A stretch of 64,000 nt of DNA from Rheum nobile (taxonomy: Eukaryota > Streptophyta > Magnoliopsida > Caryophyllales > Polygonaceae). The notes under the pieces are model-generated. The model saw only the letters and a program-made list of their open reading frames with translations. It did not search any database and was not told the DNA's origin. Both the position numbers and the translations under genes were made by a program. The DNA lies in assembly GCA_027886185.1 (NCBI GenBank), contig WOAB01000146.1:372001-436000 (forward strand), in the 5' to 3' direction. Positions 1-9,319 of the stretch are shown one piece after another. Position 1 is the first letter of the stretch, and every line of letters begins with the position of its first letter.

Positions 1-104
1 CGAATGGCACCAATAAAACCTCTAATGACTCTTGGTTAAGCCCTACAAAGTAGTGCTTATCACTGAGCCTTTGACAAAGGTTTATGCGATAGCACATGTA
101 GGCA

Positions 105-367
105 AGAGAGACCATTACGTACCAGTACGTGGAGCGCTACTATCTGGTATTTACTTATTCTTTCATAAATTGTTATAATTTTATTGTTTATATTTACAGA
201 TTTGGCTTATTGATGATCGTTGTCCAATTCCACCGCCTCCGAGGCAGTGGCTCATTTACAAGGACCCAAGTGTTGATGGATGGGATAGTCATGAGCGCTT
301 TAAGGATAGGTTCAAGAATTATGTAGAGGAGCGAGCGGAACAAGGGCGACCCGACATACTTACCTAG
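105..367 (+). CDS. 3' end of an unrecognised spliced gene, cut by the window edge
   Basis: Two exons can be proposed. The first ends at 146 before a GT donor; the intron is 147-199 and ends in TTTACAG; the last exon runs 200-367 to a TAG stop. The joined reading keeps frame (...QYVERYYL then IWLIDDRCPIPPPPRQW...) and ends in an acidic and basic tail with ERFKDRFKNYVEERAEQG. The start of the first exon is uncertain because stops lie upstream of about 105, so more exons probably lie further left. I do not recognise the family. It sits beside MULE-like, GRF and PMD genes, so a transposon-carried gene is likely, but that is inference from context. Confidence 0.4.
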
Positions 368-598
368 GCTTTTTGTATTGTAATTGACTCTATATATGTC
401 ATTGTATTTCCTTTTGTGGGAAAGTTTGATTGAGATTGACCGTATATTGTGTTTATAATCGCTTGTTTTTATTCGAATTGTTGTTGATTCGGGAAAAAGC
501 AATACGAGACAATAATATTACTTGAGAATCATTAACAAATACACGCACACATAAACGTTAAAGCGTATACTAGTTGAACATGAATCATAAAAAGCTAT
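368..598. other. short intergenic spacer between convergent genes
   Basis: AT-rich sequence between the stop of the plus-strand gene (367) and the stop of the minus-strand ORF (599). It presumably contains both 3' untranslated regions. No other signal was seen. Confidence 0.4.
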
Positions 599-1031
599 CT
601 AATTCTCATCAGAGCTACCGTTGTCCACGTCAGATTCCTGATCTTCTAAAAGACCTGGGATATGACGTTGCGGGTGTGCAACCTCGGTGTAAAGGGTGAC
701 TGGAACACCAGGTTTGTAAAGAGCTATAATTTTAGCTACGTGTTCCTCATCTACCACCTCACGGAGTCGGGGAGGATCCACACCCGGTGGAAAGTAAAAA
801 ATCCGACCAGGGCGAACCCCGGTTATTGGATTGTAAAATAACGCCATGAACAACTAACCTAAAGATAACCCCCCCCCCCCCCTCTCCAGGTGAGACATCC
901 CTCATACGCAACATGCGGACCTCGCCACCTTCGTAGCCATGGAAAAACATGTCCATCCCACTTCATTGGCGTATCATTCGATTGTAGGTGATTCGCCCAT
1001 TTTGGTAAACGTTGAGAACCAAATGCGTCAT
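599..1031 (-). pseudogene. MULE (MURA-type) transposase N-terminal-like ORF, broken
   Basis: Read on the minus strand from the ATG at 1031 the product begins MTHLVLNVYQNGRITYNR and continues, past a TGA at 963-965, with MDMFFHGYEGGEVRMLRMRD. After a run of 14 C (869-882, G on the coding strand) the frame must change to continue as PITGVRPGRIFYFPPGVD and ALYKPGVPVTLYTEV, ending LEDQESDVDNGSSDEN. The pattern NGRI, Y-GG, R-L-R-R, FYFP-V, V-LY-EV resembles the N-terminal domain that precedes the zinc-knuckle and DDE parts of plant MULE transposases; no catalytic part is present. A TATA box (1112-1120) lies about 80 bp upstream of the ATG. The stop and frame break suggest a dead copy. The family call is from pattern only. 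Confidence 0.45.
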
Positions 1032-1111
1032 TACAACAAATAGAACACACGAGAAGTTTGTGAAAAGTTATGGAGTGGGAATTGTGTGAATGAGTAGATG
1101 AGTTCGTTGTG

Positions 1112-1120
1112 TATATATAG
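1112..1120 (-). promoter_or_regulatory. TATA box of the MULE-like ORF
   Basis: CTATATATAC on the minus strand, about 80 bp upstream of the proposed ATG at 1031 and just downstream (in the gene's direction) of four palindromic motif copies. The same order, motif array then TATA then ATG, occurs at the GRF gene. Confidence 0.5.
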
Positions 1121-1150
1121 GGGTTCATGATGGGCAAAATATGACCGTTT

Positions 1151-1314
1151 TGGGCGGCACATAGTGCAGCCCAAGGTGGTTTACGTGGGCGGCAACAAGT
1201 GCCTTCCAAAAGGGTACCTTTGGGCCGCACTATGTGCCGCCCACGAGGGTACTTGTGAGATGAGACTGTTGGTTGAGTTTGTATACCCCTTTGTGCTGCA
1301 CTAGGTGCCGTCCA
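1151..1314. repeat. palindromic motif array 1 (four copies)
   Basis: Four copies of a 23-bp imperfect palindrome, half-sites TGGGCNGCAC and GTGCNGCCCA around a 3-bp centre, at 1151-1173, 1186-1207, 1221-1243 and 1292-1314. Copies 2 and 4 are degenerate in one arm. The array is upstream of the minus-strand MULE-like ORF. TGGGCC/TGGGCT is also the plant promoter 'site II' element recognised by TCP factors, so either a borrowed promoter element or a transposase-binding site is possible. Confidence 0.75.
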
Positions 1315-1326
1315 AGAGGGTGTTTT

Positions 1327-1771
1327 CGATACGATACAATCATATGTTATAACGATACGATATAATCATATGTTATAACGATATGATACAATCATATATT
1401 ATATAACTACAAGATATAACCATATGTTATAACTATATGATATAATCATATGTTGTAACCATATGTTATATAACTATAGGATATAATCATAGGTTATAAC
1501 GATACGATATAATCATATGTTATATAACTATAGGATATAAATATGATATAATCATGTGATATAACTATATGATATAATCATATGATATAACAATATGATA
1601 TAATCATATGTTATAACGATACGATATAATCATATGTTATATAACTATACGATATAAATAGGATATAATCATGTGATATAACTATATGATATAATCATAT
1701 GTTATAACGATACGATATAAATAGGATATAATCATGTGATAAAACTATATGATATAATCATAGGTTATAAT
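1327..1771. repeat. AT-rich minisatellite, left part
   Basis: Degenerate tandem repeat with a core such as CGATACGATACAATCATATG followed by TTATAA (about 26 bp when complete), with many shorter ATAT/CATATG variants. It resumes after a MITE inserted at 1772-2191. No ORF is present. Confidence 0.8.
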
Positions 1772-2191
1772 TAGACCTGTCAACTGGGTCGGACGGGTCG
1801 GGTTCAGGTTCGGGTCATGTCGGGTTCGGGTCAAATCGAGTTCGGGTCGATCGGGTTGATAAAATTTTCGGGTCGGGCGGGTCGGGTTGACCCAGCGGGT
1901 CGAACATGCCCTTTTTTATGATTATTATTATGATTTTTAACTTTAATAAAATAATTATAATAATATAATTAATATTATATTTTTATTTAATAAAGTATAT
2001 TAAAATATTTAGAAAATGAAATAAAATATACAAAATAAAGGGGACCTGCGAGCTCGGATTTGCATTCGGGTCGAGTCGGGTCGGGTTCGGGTTCGGGTCC
2101 TTCTTGACCTAGTGACGTTCGGGTCGGGTTCGGGTCCTTTCGGGTCGGGTCGGGTCGGGTTTTCAGGCTGGGTCGATTTTTGACAAGTCTA
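1772..2191. mobile_element. hAT-type MITE in the minisatellite (GGGTCGG type)
   Basis: 420-bp element flanked by a perfect 8-bp duplication GTTATAAT (1764-1771 and 2192-2199). Termini are TAGACCTGTCAA and TTGACAAGTCTA, inverted repeats with one mismatch. Both flanks are arrays of GGGTCGG/GGTTCGGGTC units around an AT-rich core (about 1910-2040). There is no transposase, so it is non-autonomous. The 8-bp duplication and short terminal inverted repeats point to the hAT superfamily. Confidence 0.85.
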
Positions 2192-2850
2192 GTTATAATC
2201 ATAGGTTATAACGATATGATATAATCATATGTTATAACGATATGATACAATCATATATTATATAACTATAGGATATAACCATATGTTATAACTATATGAT
2301 ATAATCATATGATATAATCATATGTTGTAATCATATGTTATATAACTATAGGATACAATCATATGTTATAACGATACGATACAATCATATGTTATAACGA
2401 TACGATACAATCATATGTTATAACGATACGATACAATCATATGTTATAACGATATGATACAATCATATGTTATAACGATACGATACAATCATATGTTATA
2501 ACTATAGGATATAATCATATGTTATATAACGATACGATATAAATAGGATATAATCATGTGATATCAACATATGATATAATCATAGGTTATAATCATAGGT
2601 TATAACGATATGATATAATCATATGTTATAACAATATGATACAATCATATATTATATAACTACAGGATATAACCATATGTTATAACTATATGATATAATC
2701 ATATCATATAGTTATAACATATGATTATATCATATAGTTATATCACATAACTATATGATATAATCATATGTTGTAACCATATGTTATAATCATATGATAT
2801 AATCATATGTTATAATCACATGTTATAATCATACGAAGGATACAATATAA
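2192..2850. repeat. AT-rich minisatellite, right part
   Basis: Continuation of the array at 1327-1771. The most regular part, about 2350-2510, repeats the 26-bp unit nearly perfectly. Around 2680-2760 the units turn into an inverted repeat (TATGATATAATCATATCATA). Confidence 0.8.
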
Positions 2851-2855
2851 TAGTG

Positions 2856-3029
2856 TGGGCTGCACCATGTGCCGCCCATATTAGTTATGTGTGGGCTGCA
2901 CCATGTGCCGCCCATATTAGTTATGTGTGGGCTGCACCAGGTGCCGTCCAGATGTGTGATATAATCATCTGTGTGGGCTGCACATGTGCCGCCCATAATA
3001 GTTATTTGGGTTGCACCATGTGCCGCCCA
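2856..3029. repeat. palindromic motif array 2 (five copies)
   Basis: Five copies of the TGGGCTGCAC/GTGCCGCCCA palindrome at 2856-2878, 2892-2914, 2928-2950, 2974-2995 (one base short) and 3007-3029. The first three are spaced exactly 36 bp. The array ends 7 bp before the TATA box of the GRF gene. Confidence 0.85.
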
Positions 3030-3036
3030 TAATGCC

Positions 3037-3044
3037 TATAAATA
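3037..3044 (+). promoter_or_regulatory. TATA box of the GRF zinc-finger gene
   Basis: TATAAATA directly after the last palindromic motif and about 140 bp upstream of the proposed ATG at 3184. Confidence 0.6.
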
Positions 3045-3183
3045 CCACTGCTAGTTTCATCACTTCCACACCCACCCAAGTAGCCATTCAAGTTCGGTAT
3101 TGAAGAAATACCCTCCTCAAGATCAACAAATTTCATTATCGGTAACATTATTCAGATCCAAGAAATCAAGATCGTGGGGTAGT

Positions 3184-3522
3184 ATGGCTTCGTCGTCCAG
3201 CACGTCCAACAGTTCATTGGCGCTGGGTTCAATGTGCCAATGCAATTTCCCAGTCGTTTTGTACACTTGCGATAGGCCAATTCACTATAAAAGAAGGTAC
3301 CTCGCATGCAAGGATTATATCCCAATGGAGCGGGGTGGGGAAATGAGAGGTTGTCGTAGCTTCAGGTGGGTTGATCCACCATACGACGACAATGCTGCCA
3401 AGATTATCAGAGAATTGGTGCGAGAAAGAGATAAGCTTCAGAAGCTGTACGAGACCCTTTCAGATTCAAACTGGAAGTTAAAGAGGAAAATACGTTATCG
3501 AGGTTATGATATAACAAAATAA
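3184..3522 (+). CDS. small GRF-type zinc-finger protein with C-terminal coiled coil
   Basis: 112 residues from the ATG at 3184 (MASSSSTSNSS); an in-frame start further upstream at 3100 is possible, but the Ser-rich MASSSS start after the TATA is more natural. Residues about 17-63 fit a zf-GRF domain: a CQC pair, then C about 12 residues later, a basic RRYLAC segment, and GCRSFRWVD, the GC-x-F-x-W-x-D ending typical of GRF fingers. Residues about 68-105 (IIRELVRERDKLQKLYETL) form a heptad-like helix. GRF fingers bind nucleic acid. In plants, short GRF plus coiled-coil proteins are often multiplied with transposons. The ORF is open, so it may be intact, and it is followed by two foldback hairpins. 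The domain call is good; the role is unknown. Confidence 0.65.
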   Translation: MASSSSTSNSSLALGSMCQCNFPVVLYTCDRPIHYKRRYLACKDYIPMERGGEMRGCRSFRWVDPPYDDNAAKIIRELVRERDKLQKLYETLSDSNWKLKRKIRYRGYDITK

Positions 3523-3570
3523 GTTATAACTATGTTTTTTTAGTAGAGAAGTCGTCAATTGTATTTTCAT

Positions 3571-3901
3571 ATGTTATTATTACAACATTGAGTTGGTGTC
3601 ATTGTCTTGTGTCCATTATACTCTTGACCGAGTCAAGAGTTCTAAAGAAGGATGAACATTCGATGACCAGGTCGGACATGCTGATCTTCTCTTTTTCCTA
3701 GTTGCTGCGCAGAAAAACATGCAATCTTCAAATTTTGAAATTTGAAGATTCCAAGTTTTTCTGCGATGCAGCTAGGAGAAAGAGCATATGAGCATGTTTG
3801 ACATGGTCATCGAATGCTCATCCTTTTTTAGAACTTTTGACTCGGTCAAGAGTATAATGGACAAGACAATGACACCAACTCAATGCTGTAATAATAACAT
3901 T
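3571..3901. repeat. long foldback hairpin 1 (arms of about 165 bp)
   Basis: The stretch from ATGTTATTATTACA to TGTAATAATAACAT is almost wholly self-complementary. The left arm 3571-3735 pairs with 3738-3901 with about nine matches in ten and a near-zero loop at AATTTTGAAATTTG. A transcript would form a long imperfect duplex, as in young MIRNA or siRNA-producing inverted duplications. It could equally be a foldback MITE; no clear target duplication was seen. Confidence 0.8.
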
Positions 3902-3951
3902 ATTGCTGTTAGTTATTAAATAAGTCTTCAAATGTATGAATAATGTTATTA

Positions 3952-4283
3952 TTACAGCATTGAGTTGGAGTCATTGCCTGGTGGCTATTATCCTGTTGAC
4001 GACCCGAAGAATCCTAAAGGAGGGTGAGCCTACAATGACCAAGGTCGTCCCCATCGAACCTTCTAATTTGGCCCTTTTCCTGGCAGCATCACATAAATAC
4101 TTGAAATTGAACCGGGGTTTGTGGATTTCAAGTATTTATGTGACGCTGCCAGAAAAAAGGGCCAATTTAGAAGGTTCGATGGGGACGACCTTGGTCATTG
4201 TAGGCTCACCCTCCTTTACGATTCATCAGGTGGTCAACGGGATAATATGCACAACGCAATGACACCAACTCAATCCTGTAGTT
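3952..4283. repeat. long foldback hairpin 2 (arms of about 155 bp)
   Basis: Second foldback, 50 bp after the first. Its outer arms match those of hairpin 1 (ATTGAGTTGG then GTCATTG; AATGACACCAACTCAAT at the other end), but the inner arms differ, for example ATGACCAAGGTCGTCCCC on one side and its complement on the other. The loop is near GAACCGGGGTTTGTGG (about 4108-4125). The two hairpins form a small family with diverging inner sequence. Confidence 0.8.
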
Positions 4284-4539
4284 ATTTGGATGTAATCGTG
4301 TGGATTTGTAATGGTGTATTATATTTCATAGTTTTAATGAAGTAATCTATTATCGAGTTTGGACGAAAATAACAGAACAAAAATCTACAAAAAGCAATAT
4401 TGTATAAACAAAGAAGTCATAGTAACATATACCCCAAAAAATGATGTAATTGATCATCGATTTGTTGTAGAAATAACCGAACGAAAATCTAAAAAAACCA
4501 ATATGGATGAACAAAGAAGTCAAACTAGAAATAAATATT

Positions 4540-5255
4540 TTACAAACTCTCAGTCTCAGAATCACTATCCAACGACACACCTATTGTCTCAGAATCACTA
4601 CCCAAGGACACACCTAAAACCGAATCCACACCCGATGCCCAATCCGGAGGATCCACCGACATAGGTTGAGACGCTGCCTGCTGAGCTGTTGCACGCTCTT
4701 CTGCCATCCTAGATGATTCGGCCTTCTCTCTATCAAATATAGTCTCGCCTGCACTAGAGGGTTGTAAAGATATCTGTGATGCCCGTACAAGCGGAGGAGC
4801 TACAGGGATGACGTCACTGGCAAGTATGTCATATATATATGTTGAAAGTACCCTAAACACCCTAAACCACATGCCTCTATAACCTCCTGAAGAAAGGCCT
4901 TGCCCATCGCCACACGCTGCAAATGAAAACAAACATTTTAAATACATAGACTTCCCTAAAATAATTAATAAGAATAAAATGGGACAAGAAACGTACCCTT
5001 TGCAAGTTGATAGCCGGAGGTGGGCCTCTACAAATACGAGGTTGGACTGGCGCATGCAGACTCACGTAAGGATGCGACACCTATAGATACCAGTCTAGGT
5101 ACGCGTCGTGGACATCCCAAGCCATCGTGGCAAGAGGACTCATCAAGATGTAGGGGCAAAGATGATGCTCAAGTTGGTCCCACCTGTGCCAATGCGGGTC
5201 AAAGTACAATTGGTATCGCCTCGTCCCCCTAAAATCATGAGGACACACTGCAACC
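4540..5255 (-). pseudogene. PMD gene, 3' part (end of exon 4 and last exon)
   Basis: Continuation of the PMD gene whose upstream part lies beyond the gypsy insertion. Exon 4 resumes at 5255 (VCPHDFRGTRRYQLYFDPHW... then MAWDVHDAYLDWY), the C-terminal part of the plant mobile domain, and meets a TAG at 5081-5083 before SHPYVSLHAPVQPR. A donor GTACGT follows 4997; the intron 4917-4996 ends in TTTGCAG; the last exon 4916-4540 reads VAMGKAFLQEV and then, after an apparent frame slip at an AT run near 4829-4843, a Ser/Asp-rich tail ending SDSETESL. The internal stop and probable slip mean this copy cannot make a full protein. Confidence 0.6.
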
Positions 5256-6184
5256 TGATGTGACCCTGCCTCCCATGATGGCCCAAGATGAGGAAGAAGC
5301 CATGAGCCTACGCTCAAAGGGGCCAGTAACAAGGTCTAGGTCCAAGGCCATCGCCGCCACCGTCGCGTCACTTATCGCACGCGCCTCCGCCAGCCAAGGA
5401 AGCCCAGAGACCAATCCAAGGCTCGTCGTCCTCGCCACCATCGGAAGTTCTGAAGACTGTGAAAAGGCCGCGTTCTTTTGAAGATTGTGCCACCTCGTCG
5501 TCTCACGCGATGATCTCTTCAAAGCCTTCAACGCGTCCATGAGTTTCACGCGTTCTTTTTAAGACATTATCTATATTTGTTATTTCCAGCTTGTTTAGAT
5601 AGTTTCCTTATTTATAGCGTTTAAGATAATTTCCTTTTATCTTTTAGGGTTTGTGCCTTTTCCATGCTTGCATGGGCTAGCCCTTAGGCTCGTTTCGACC
5701 CAAGCCCATTAGGTCTTGGTCGAGACCCCTTCCCTATTTATACCCTACTTTGTACTCTTTATTTCTCACGTTCAAGTTAAAGTTCAAGGTTTAAAGTCGA
5801 GTGTTAAATCCTCCTTCCCTTGATCGGACGTCACCCATATCCCTCTCATCCCCATTCACTCCGCCGCCGACGCTACGGCAACCACTCGATCTCCATCGAG
5901 ATTATCCCCTCCGCAGTCGACGCTACGACACCCAACGACTTGTCCCTTCAAGTCACTTACCCCTCTATTCCATCGCTTCCGCCACCGCTATCCATACTTC
6001 TATCAACTAGCTTCCATCGCCACTGTGATCACCACTACCACCATCAATGCGTTCTTCCATTCACGATCATCATCACCACGTTCCACAATAGAATACTGGA
6101 GACGAGTGACTTCTCAACCAAGACTAGATCCAAAAGTCGTCACCTTTGGCAATTCGACTTGTCACAGGAGACAAGGACACATCA
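5256..6184 (+). repeat. 5' LTR of the gypsy element (929 bp)
   Basis: Starts TGATGTGACC and ends GACACATCA; about 95% alike to the 3' LTR by eye. CTATTTATACCC at about 5733-5744 is a likely TATA region. Long ORFs in it have no domains, except that the first part can encode the C-terminus of pol in the 3' copy. Confidence 0.9.
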
Positions 6185-6186
6185 AC

Positions 6187-6198
6187 TGGCATTAGAGC
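6187..6198 (+). other. primer binding site of the gypsy element
   Basis: TGGCATTAGAGC, two bases after the LTR; differs at two places from TGGTATCAGAGC, the complement of the initiator tRNA-Met 3' end. Confidence 0.75.
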
Positions 6199-7361
6199 CC
6201 AGCAGTCTTGTAAGTCACGAACTCAAGTTTCAATTTTGTTCATAATTTTTCTTGACCCCCATCTCTGCTTTCGTACTATCTCGCGAGAAAAAGATCACGA
6301 AAAACCAGAAATTTTCCATCTTTGTTGACCCTTCGGTTTCTACAAGGTCACACCTTGGCCGATTTTTTTTTCCTTCCTTCCCAAGTTTTGGTGTGTTCGG
6401 TAATTTTGTTATCTTGCATGCTAGAATATTTTGTTTCCTTATTTCATGCGTGGATAGAGTTTCCTTGTTTGCTTGATTTTGCTTTTTAGTTAAGTTTACC
6501 AATTTCGTAATAAGATATCATCAAATCTTATCTTCTCTCTCCTATCTCTACAATCACACTTGTGATATTCTTGTTACTTAGACCTTCTTCTTTTTTTCTG
6601 TAATTTACTTTTGCAAAATCCGATAAGATCAAAAGATAAGATCTCGGATATTAAAAAAAAGATATTAAAAAAAAGTTTCCAAAGTTAGGTAAAGCCAAAA
6701 TAAGGCAACCCTAACTCCCTCGACTAGGTCTAAGCTCATCTTCTATATCTCTCCACCGTCTAGGTAAGCTTCCTAGAAGGTGATTTCTTGCTACTCGGTT
6801 GCTTTGTTTACATTTATTTTAGGGTTTCAATTTGTTCTTGTTTGTTTGATTACAACTTGCTTGATACACCAACTCTTGTGCCAGCCAAGCCGCCCTCACG
6901 GCAAGCCCAAACAAGCCCTACCTACGTGAACTTTGTGACTTGATTAGTGATTTGTTTGGTTGTTGTTATTTGTTGTCTTTTGGTTCGTTTTTATTCCCAT
7001 GTCTGGCCGTCTTGTTATAGGCACGATGCAGATTGGATCCAGTCAAGACGACCGCGAAGTCGACACAACAAACCGAGATCAACCCCCACAGTTGGTTCTA
7101 CCTCACGGCCAACCCCCACAAGACCAGCAACGCGATCCAATCATGGAATTGTCCGAAGATCAAACCTTGATCCAAGCTCTAAGACAAGAGATTGTGACTT
7201 TGAAAGCCCAACCACCAGTGGCACCCATCGTGCCGACTCCTACCCCTCCAAGTGCTATGGACACGCCGCCTCCACCTGGAGCTACTGACGCGGGTCCATC
7301 GAAGACGAGAGCCGACAAAGGCAAACTACATTCGACATCTCAACATCAACCACAACTCAAC
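6199..7361 (+). pseudogene. gypsy leader and gag N-terminus
   Basis: About 800 bp of leader, then an open frame 6960-7361 with MSGRLVIGTMQIGSSQDD, a Gln/Pro-rich stretch and a helix ELSEDQTLIQALRQEIVTLK, typical of the variable start of plant gypsy gag. It is cut at 7361 by the Tork-like copia element and continues at about 9320. No conserved domain lies in this piece. Confidence 0.55.
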
Positions 7362-7824
7362 TGTTGGGGTTATGGAGCCTGAAGCGAAGGACGGACGCAT
7401 AAAGGCTCGCACGGTTAGTGGCACGGTCTACAGACCGTGCAGAAACCACAGAAGGAAGTTTAAAGACGTGCACGGTTAATGGCACAGTTTTCTAACCGTG
7501 CTGACCCTCAGAATTGCTCTCGAATTAGTGGCACGGTCTGAGGCACGGTTTACAGACCGTGCATGACCTTTTTTCGGAGTTGTTTGGGCCGTTTGTACGT
7601 GTTGCATTTTGTGGGCTTTTCTAGGTTTTGTCCGTGTTGCTATTTAAACCCTAGTTGATCAATTGTAATCTTCAAGTCGTTGTAAGTCGTCATCACAAGA
7701 TTGAGTGAAAGAAAACTCTGGCTTGGTAGTGCCCATAGACGTAGTCAATTCTTGACGAATTGGGTTAACAATTCTCGTGTTCTTTGTCTTCGTTTTTTGT
7801 CGTTACTACGTTCGAATCCTAACA
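7362..7824 (+). repeat. 5' LTR of the Tork-like element
   Basis: TGTTGGGG...AATCCTAACA. It carries three overlapping GCACGGT-based hairpins, at 7421-7440, about 7470-7501 and 7531-7562. Confidence 0.9.
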
Positions 7825-7826
7825 AC

Positions 7827-7838
7827 TGGTATCAGAGC
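7827..7838 (+). other. primer binding site of the Tork-like element
   Basis: TGGTATCAGAGC, a perfect match to the plant initiator tRNA-Met complement, two bases after the LTR. Confidence 0.9.
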
Positions 7839-7847
7839 ACTCGAGAA

Positions 7848-8771
7848 GTAAGCAAGTTGAAGGAGCAGTTGTCTGAACGGTTTGCTATGAAGGACCTTGG
7901 AGAGGCCAAGCAAATTCTGGGTATGCAGATTGATCGAGATAGGAAGGCTGAAAAGTTGTATTTGTCGCAGGCTGAGTATATCAAGAAGGTCTTGAAGAGA
8001 TTCAGTATGCAGGATGCAAAGCCAGCCAAAGTCCCTTTGGGTAGCCATTTCAAGCTATCTAATAGGGACTCACCTAAGAGCGAAGAAGAGCGTGCGCAGA
8101 TGCAAAGGACTCCTTATGCTTCAGCGATTGGCAGTTTGATGTATGCAATGGTGTGTACAAGGCCGGACATTGCACATGCAGTGGGAGTGGTTAGTCGCTT
8201 TATGGGGAACCCAGGGAAGGAGCATTGGGAAGCTGTGAAATGGATCCTTAGATACTTGAGAGGTACCGCAGAGCAAGCCTTGTGCTTTGAAGGCAAAGAA
8301 GTCGTGTTGGCAGGATATGTGGATGCATACTTGGCATCAAGTGACCTCGACAAGAGAAGGAGTACAACCGGGTATGTCTTTACATTGGGTGGTACTGCGA
8401 TCTCTTGCGCTTCTAAGCTGCAGAAAGTTGTAGCTTTGTCTACTGCAGAAGCTGAGTATGTTGTAGTGACTGAGGCTAGCAAGGAGATGGTATGGTTGCA
8501 GAATTTCTTGCGTGAATTGGGGAAGGAGCAAGTGGACAACATTCTATACAGTGATAGTCAGAGTGCCATCCATTTGGCGAAGAACCCAGCGTTTCATTCG
8601 AGGACTAAGCACATAGAGTTGAAGTATCACTACATACGGCATCTCTTGGAAAGGAAGGTCTTGCAGTTGATGAAGATTCGTGGAACTGAGAATCCTGCAG
8701 ACATGCTGACTAAGGTTGTGACCTTAGAGAAGTTGAAGCTTTGCATGGCTTCAACTGGCCTTGGTAACTGA
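7848..8771 (+). pseudogene. copia RT end and RNase H (Tork-like)
   Basis: Uninterrupted frame from just after the PBS to TGA at 8769-8771. It starts downstream of the YVDD catalytic box (KLKEQLSERFAMKDLGEAKQ, then ILGMQI) and covers the RT thumb, TRPDIAHAVGVVSRFM, WEAVKWILRYLRGT, and the RNase H motifs STTGYVF, ALSTAEAEYV, SDSQSAIHLAKNP and HIELKYHYIR, ending PADMLTKVV. The usual Trp after the AIS motif is Cys (AISCASKLQK). RT cannot be active without the missing palm; the frame itself is intact. The sequence style is like the Tork/Tnt1 lineage (inference). Confidence 0.85.
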
Positions 8772-8851
8772 GTTGAAGGCCTGGCACTACTACCAGCTAT
8801 GGGTTGATGAGGAGGACGATTATGATTGGAGTCAGTCTCCAGGTGGGAGAT

Positions 8852-9314
8852 TGTTGGGGTTATGGAGCCTGAAGCGAAGGACGGATGCATAAAGGCTCGC
8901 ACGGTTAGTGGCACGGTTTACAGACCATGTAGAAACCACAAAAGGAAGTTTAAAGACGGGCACAATTAATGGCACGGTTTGCTAATCGTGCCGACCCTCA
9001 GAATTGCTCTCGAATTAGTGGCACGGTCTGAGGCACGGTTTGCAGACCATGCAAGACCTTTTTTCGGAGTTGTTTGGGCCGTTTGTACGTGTTGCGTTTT
9101 GTGGGCTTTTCTAGGTTTTGTCTGTGTTGCTATTTAAACCCTAGTTGATCAATTGTAATCTTCAAGTCGTTGTAAGTCGTCATCACAAGATTGAGTGAAA
9201 GAAAACCCTGGCTTGGTAGTGCCCCCAGACGTAGTCAATTCTTGACGAACTGGGTTAACAATTCTCGTGTTCTTTGTCTTCGTTTTTTATCGTTACTACG
9301 TTCGAATCCTAACA
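8852..9314 (+). repeat. 3' LTR of the Tork-like element
   Basis: Matches the 5' LTR with roughly 20 substitutions by eye. Several fall in the hairpins, so the stems are less perfect here. Confidence 0.9.
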
Positions 9315-9319
9315 TCAAC

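Larger units (their letters stand above)
7362..9314 (+). mobile_element. deleted Ty1/copia element (Tork-like), 1.95 kb
   Basis: LTRs 7362-7824 and 8852-9314, both 463 bp and about 95% alike by eye, flanked by a perfect duplication TCAAC (7357-7361, 9315-9319). The internal region is only about 1.03 kb: a PBS followed almost directly by the end of RT and RNase H, and a polypurine tract AGGTGGGAGA before the 3' LTR. Gag, protease, integrase and most of RT are missing. The intact ends and duplication fit either transposition in trans of a deleted copy or deletion after insertion. Confidence 0.9.

Noticed and set aside
5801..6245. Ser/Pro-rich ORFs in the gypsy 5' LTR
   Set aside because: They lie inside an LTR, recur in the 3' LTR with different lengths and have no domain.
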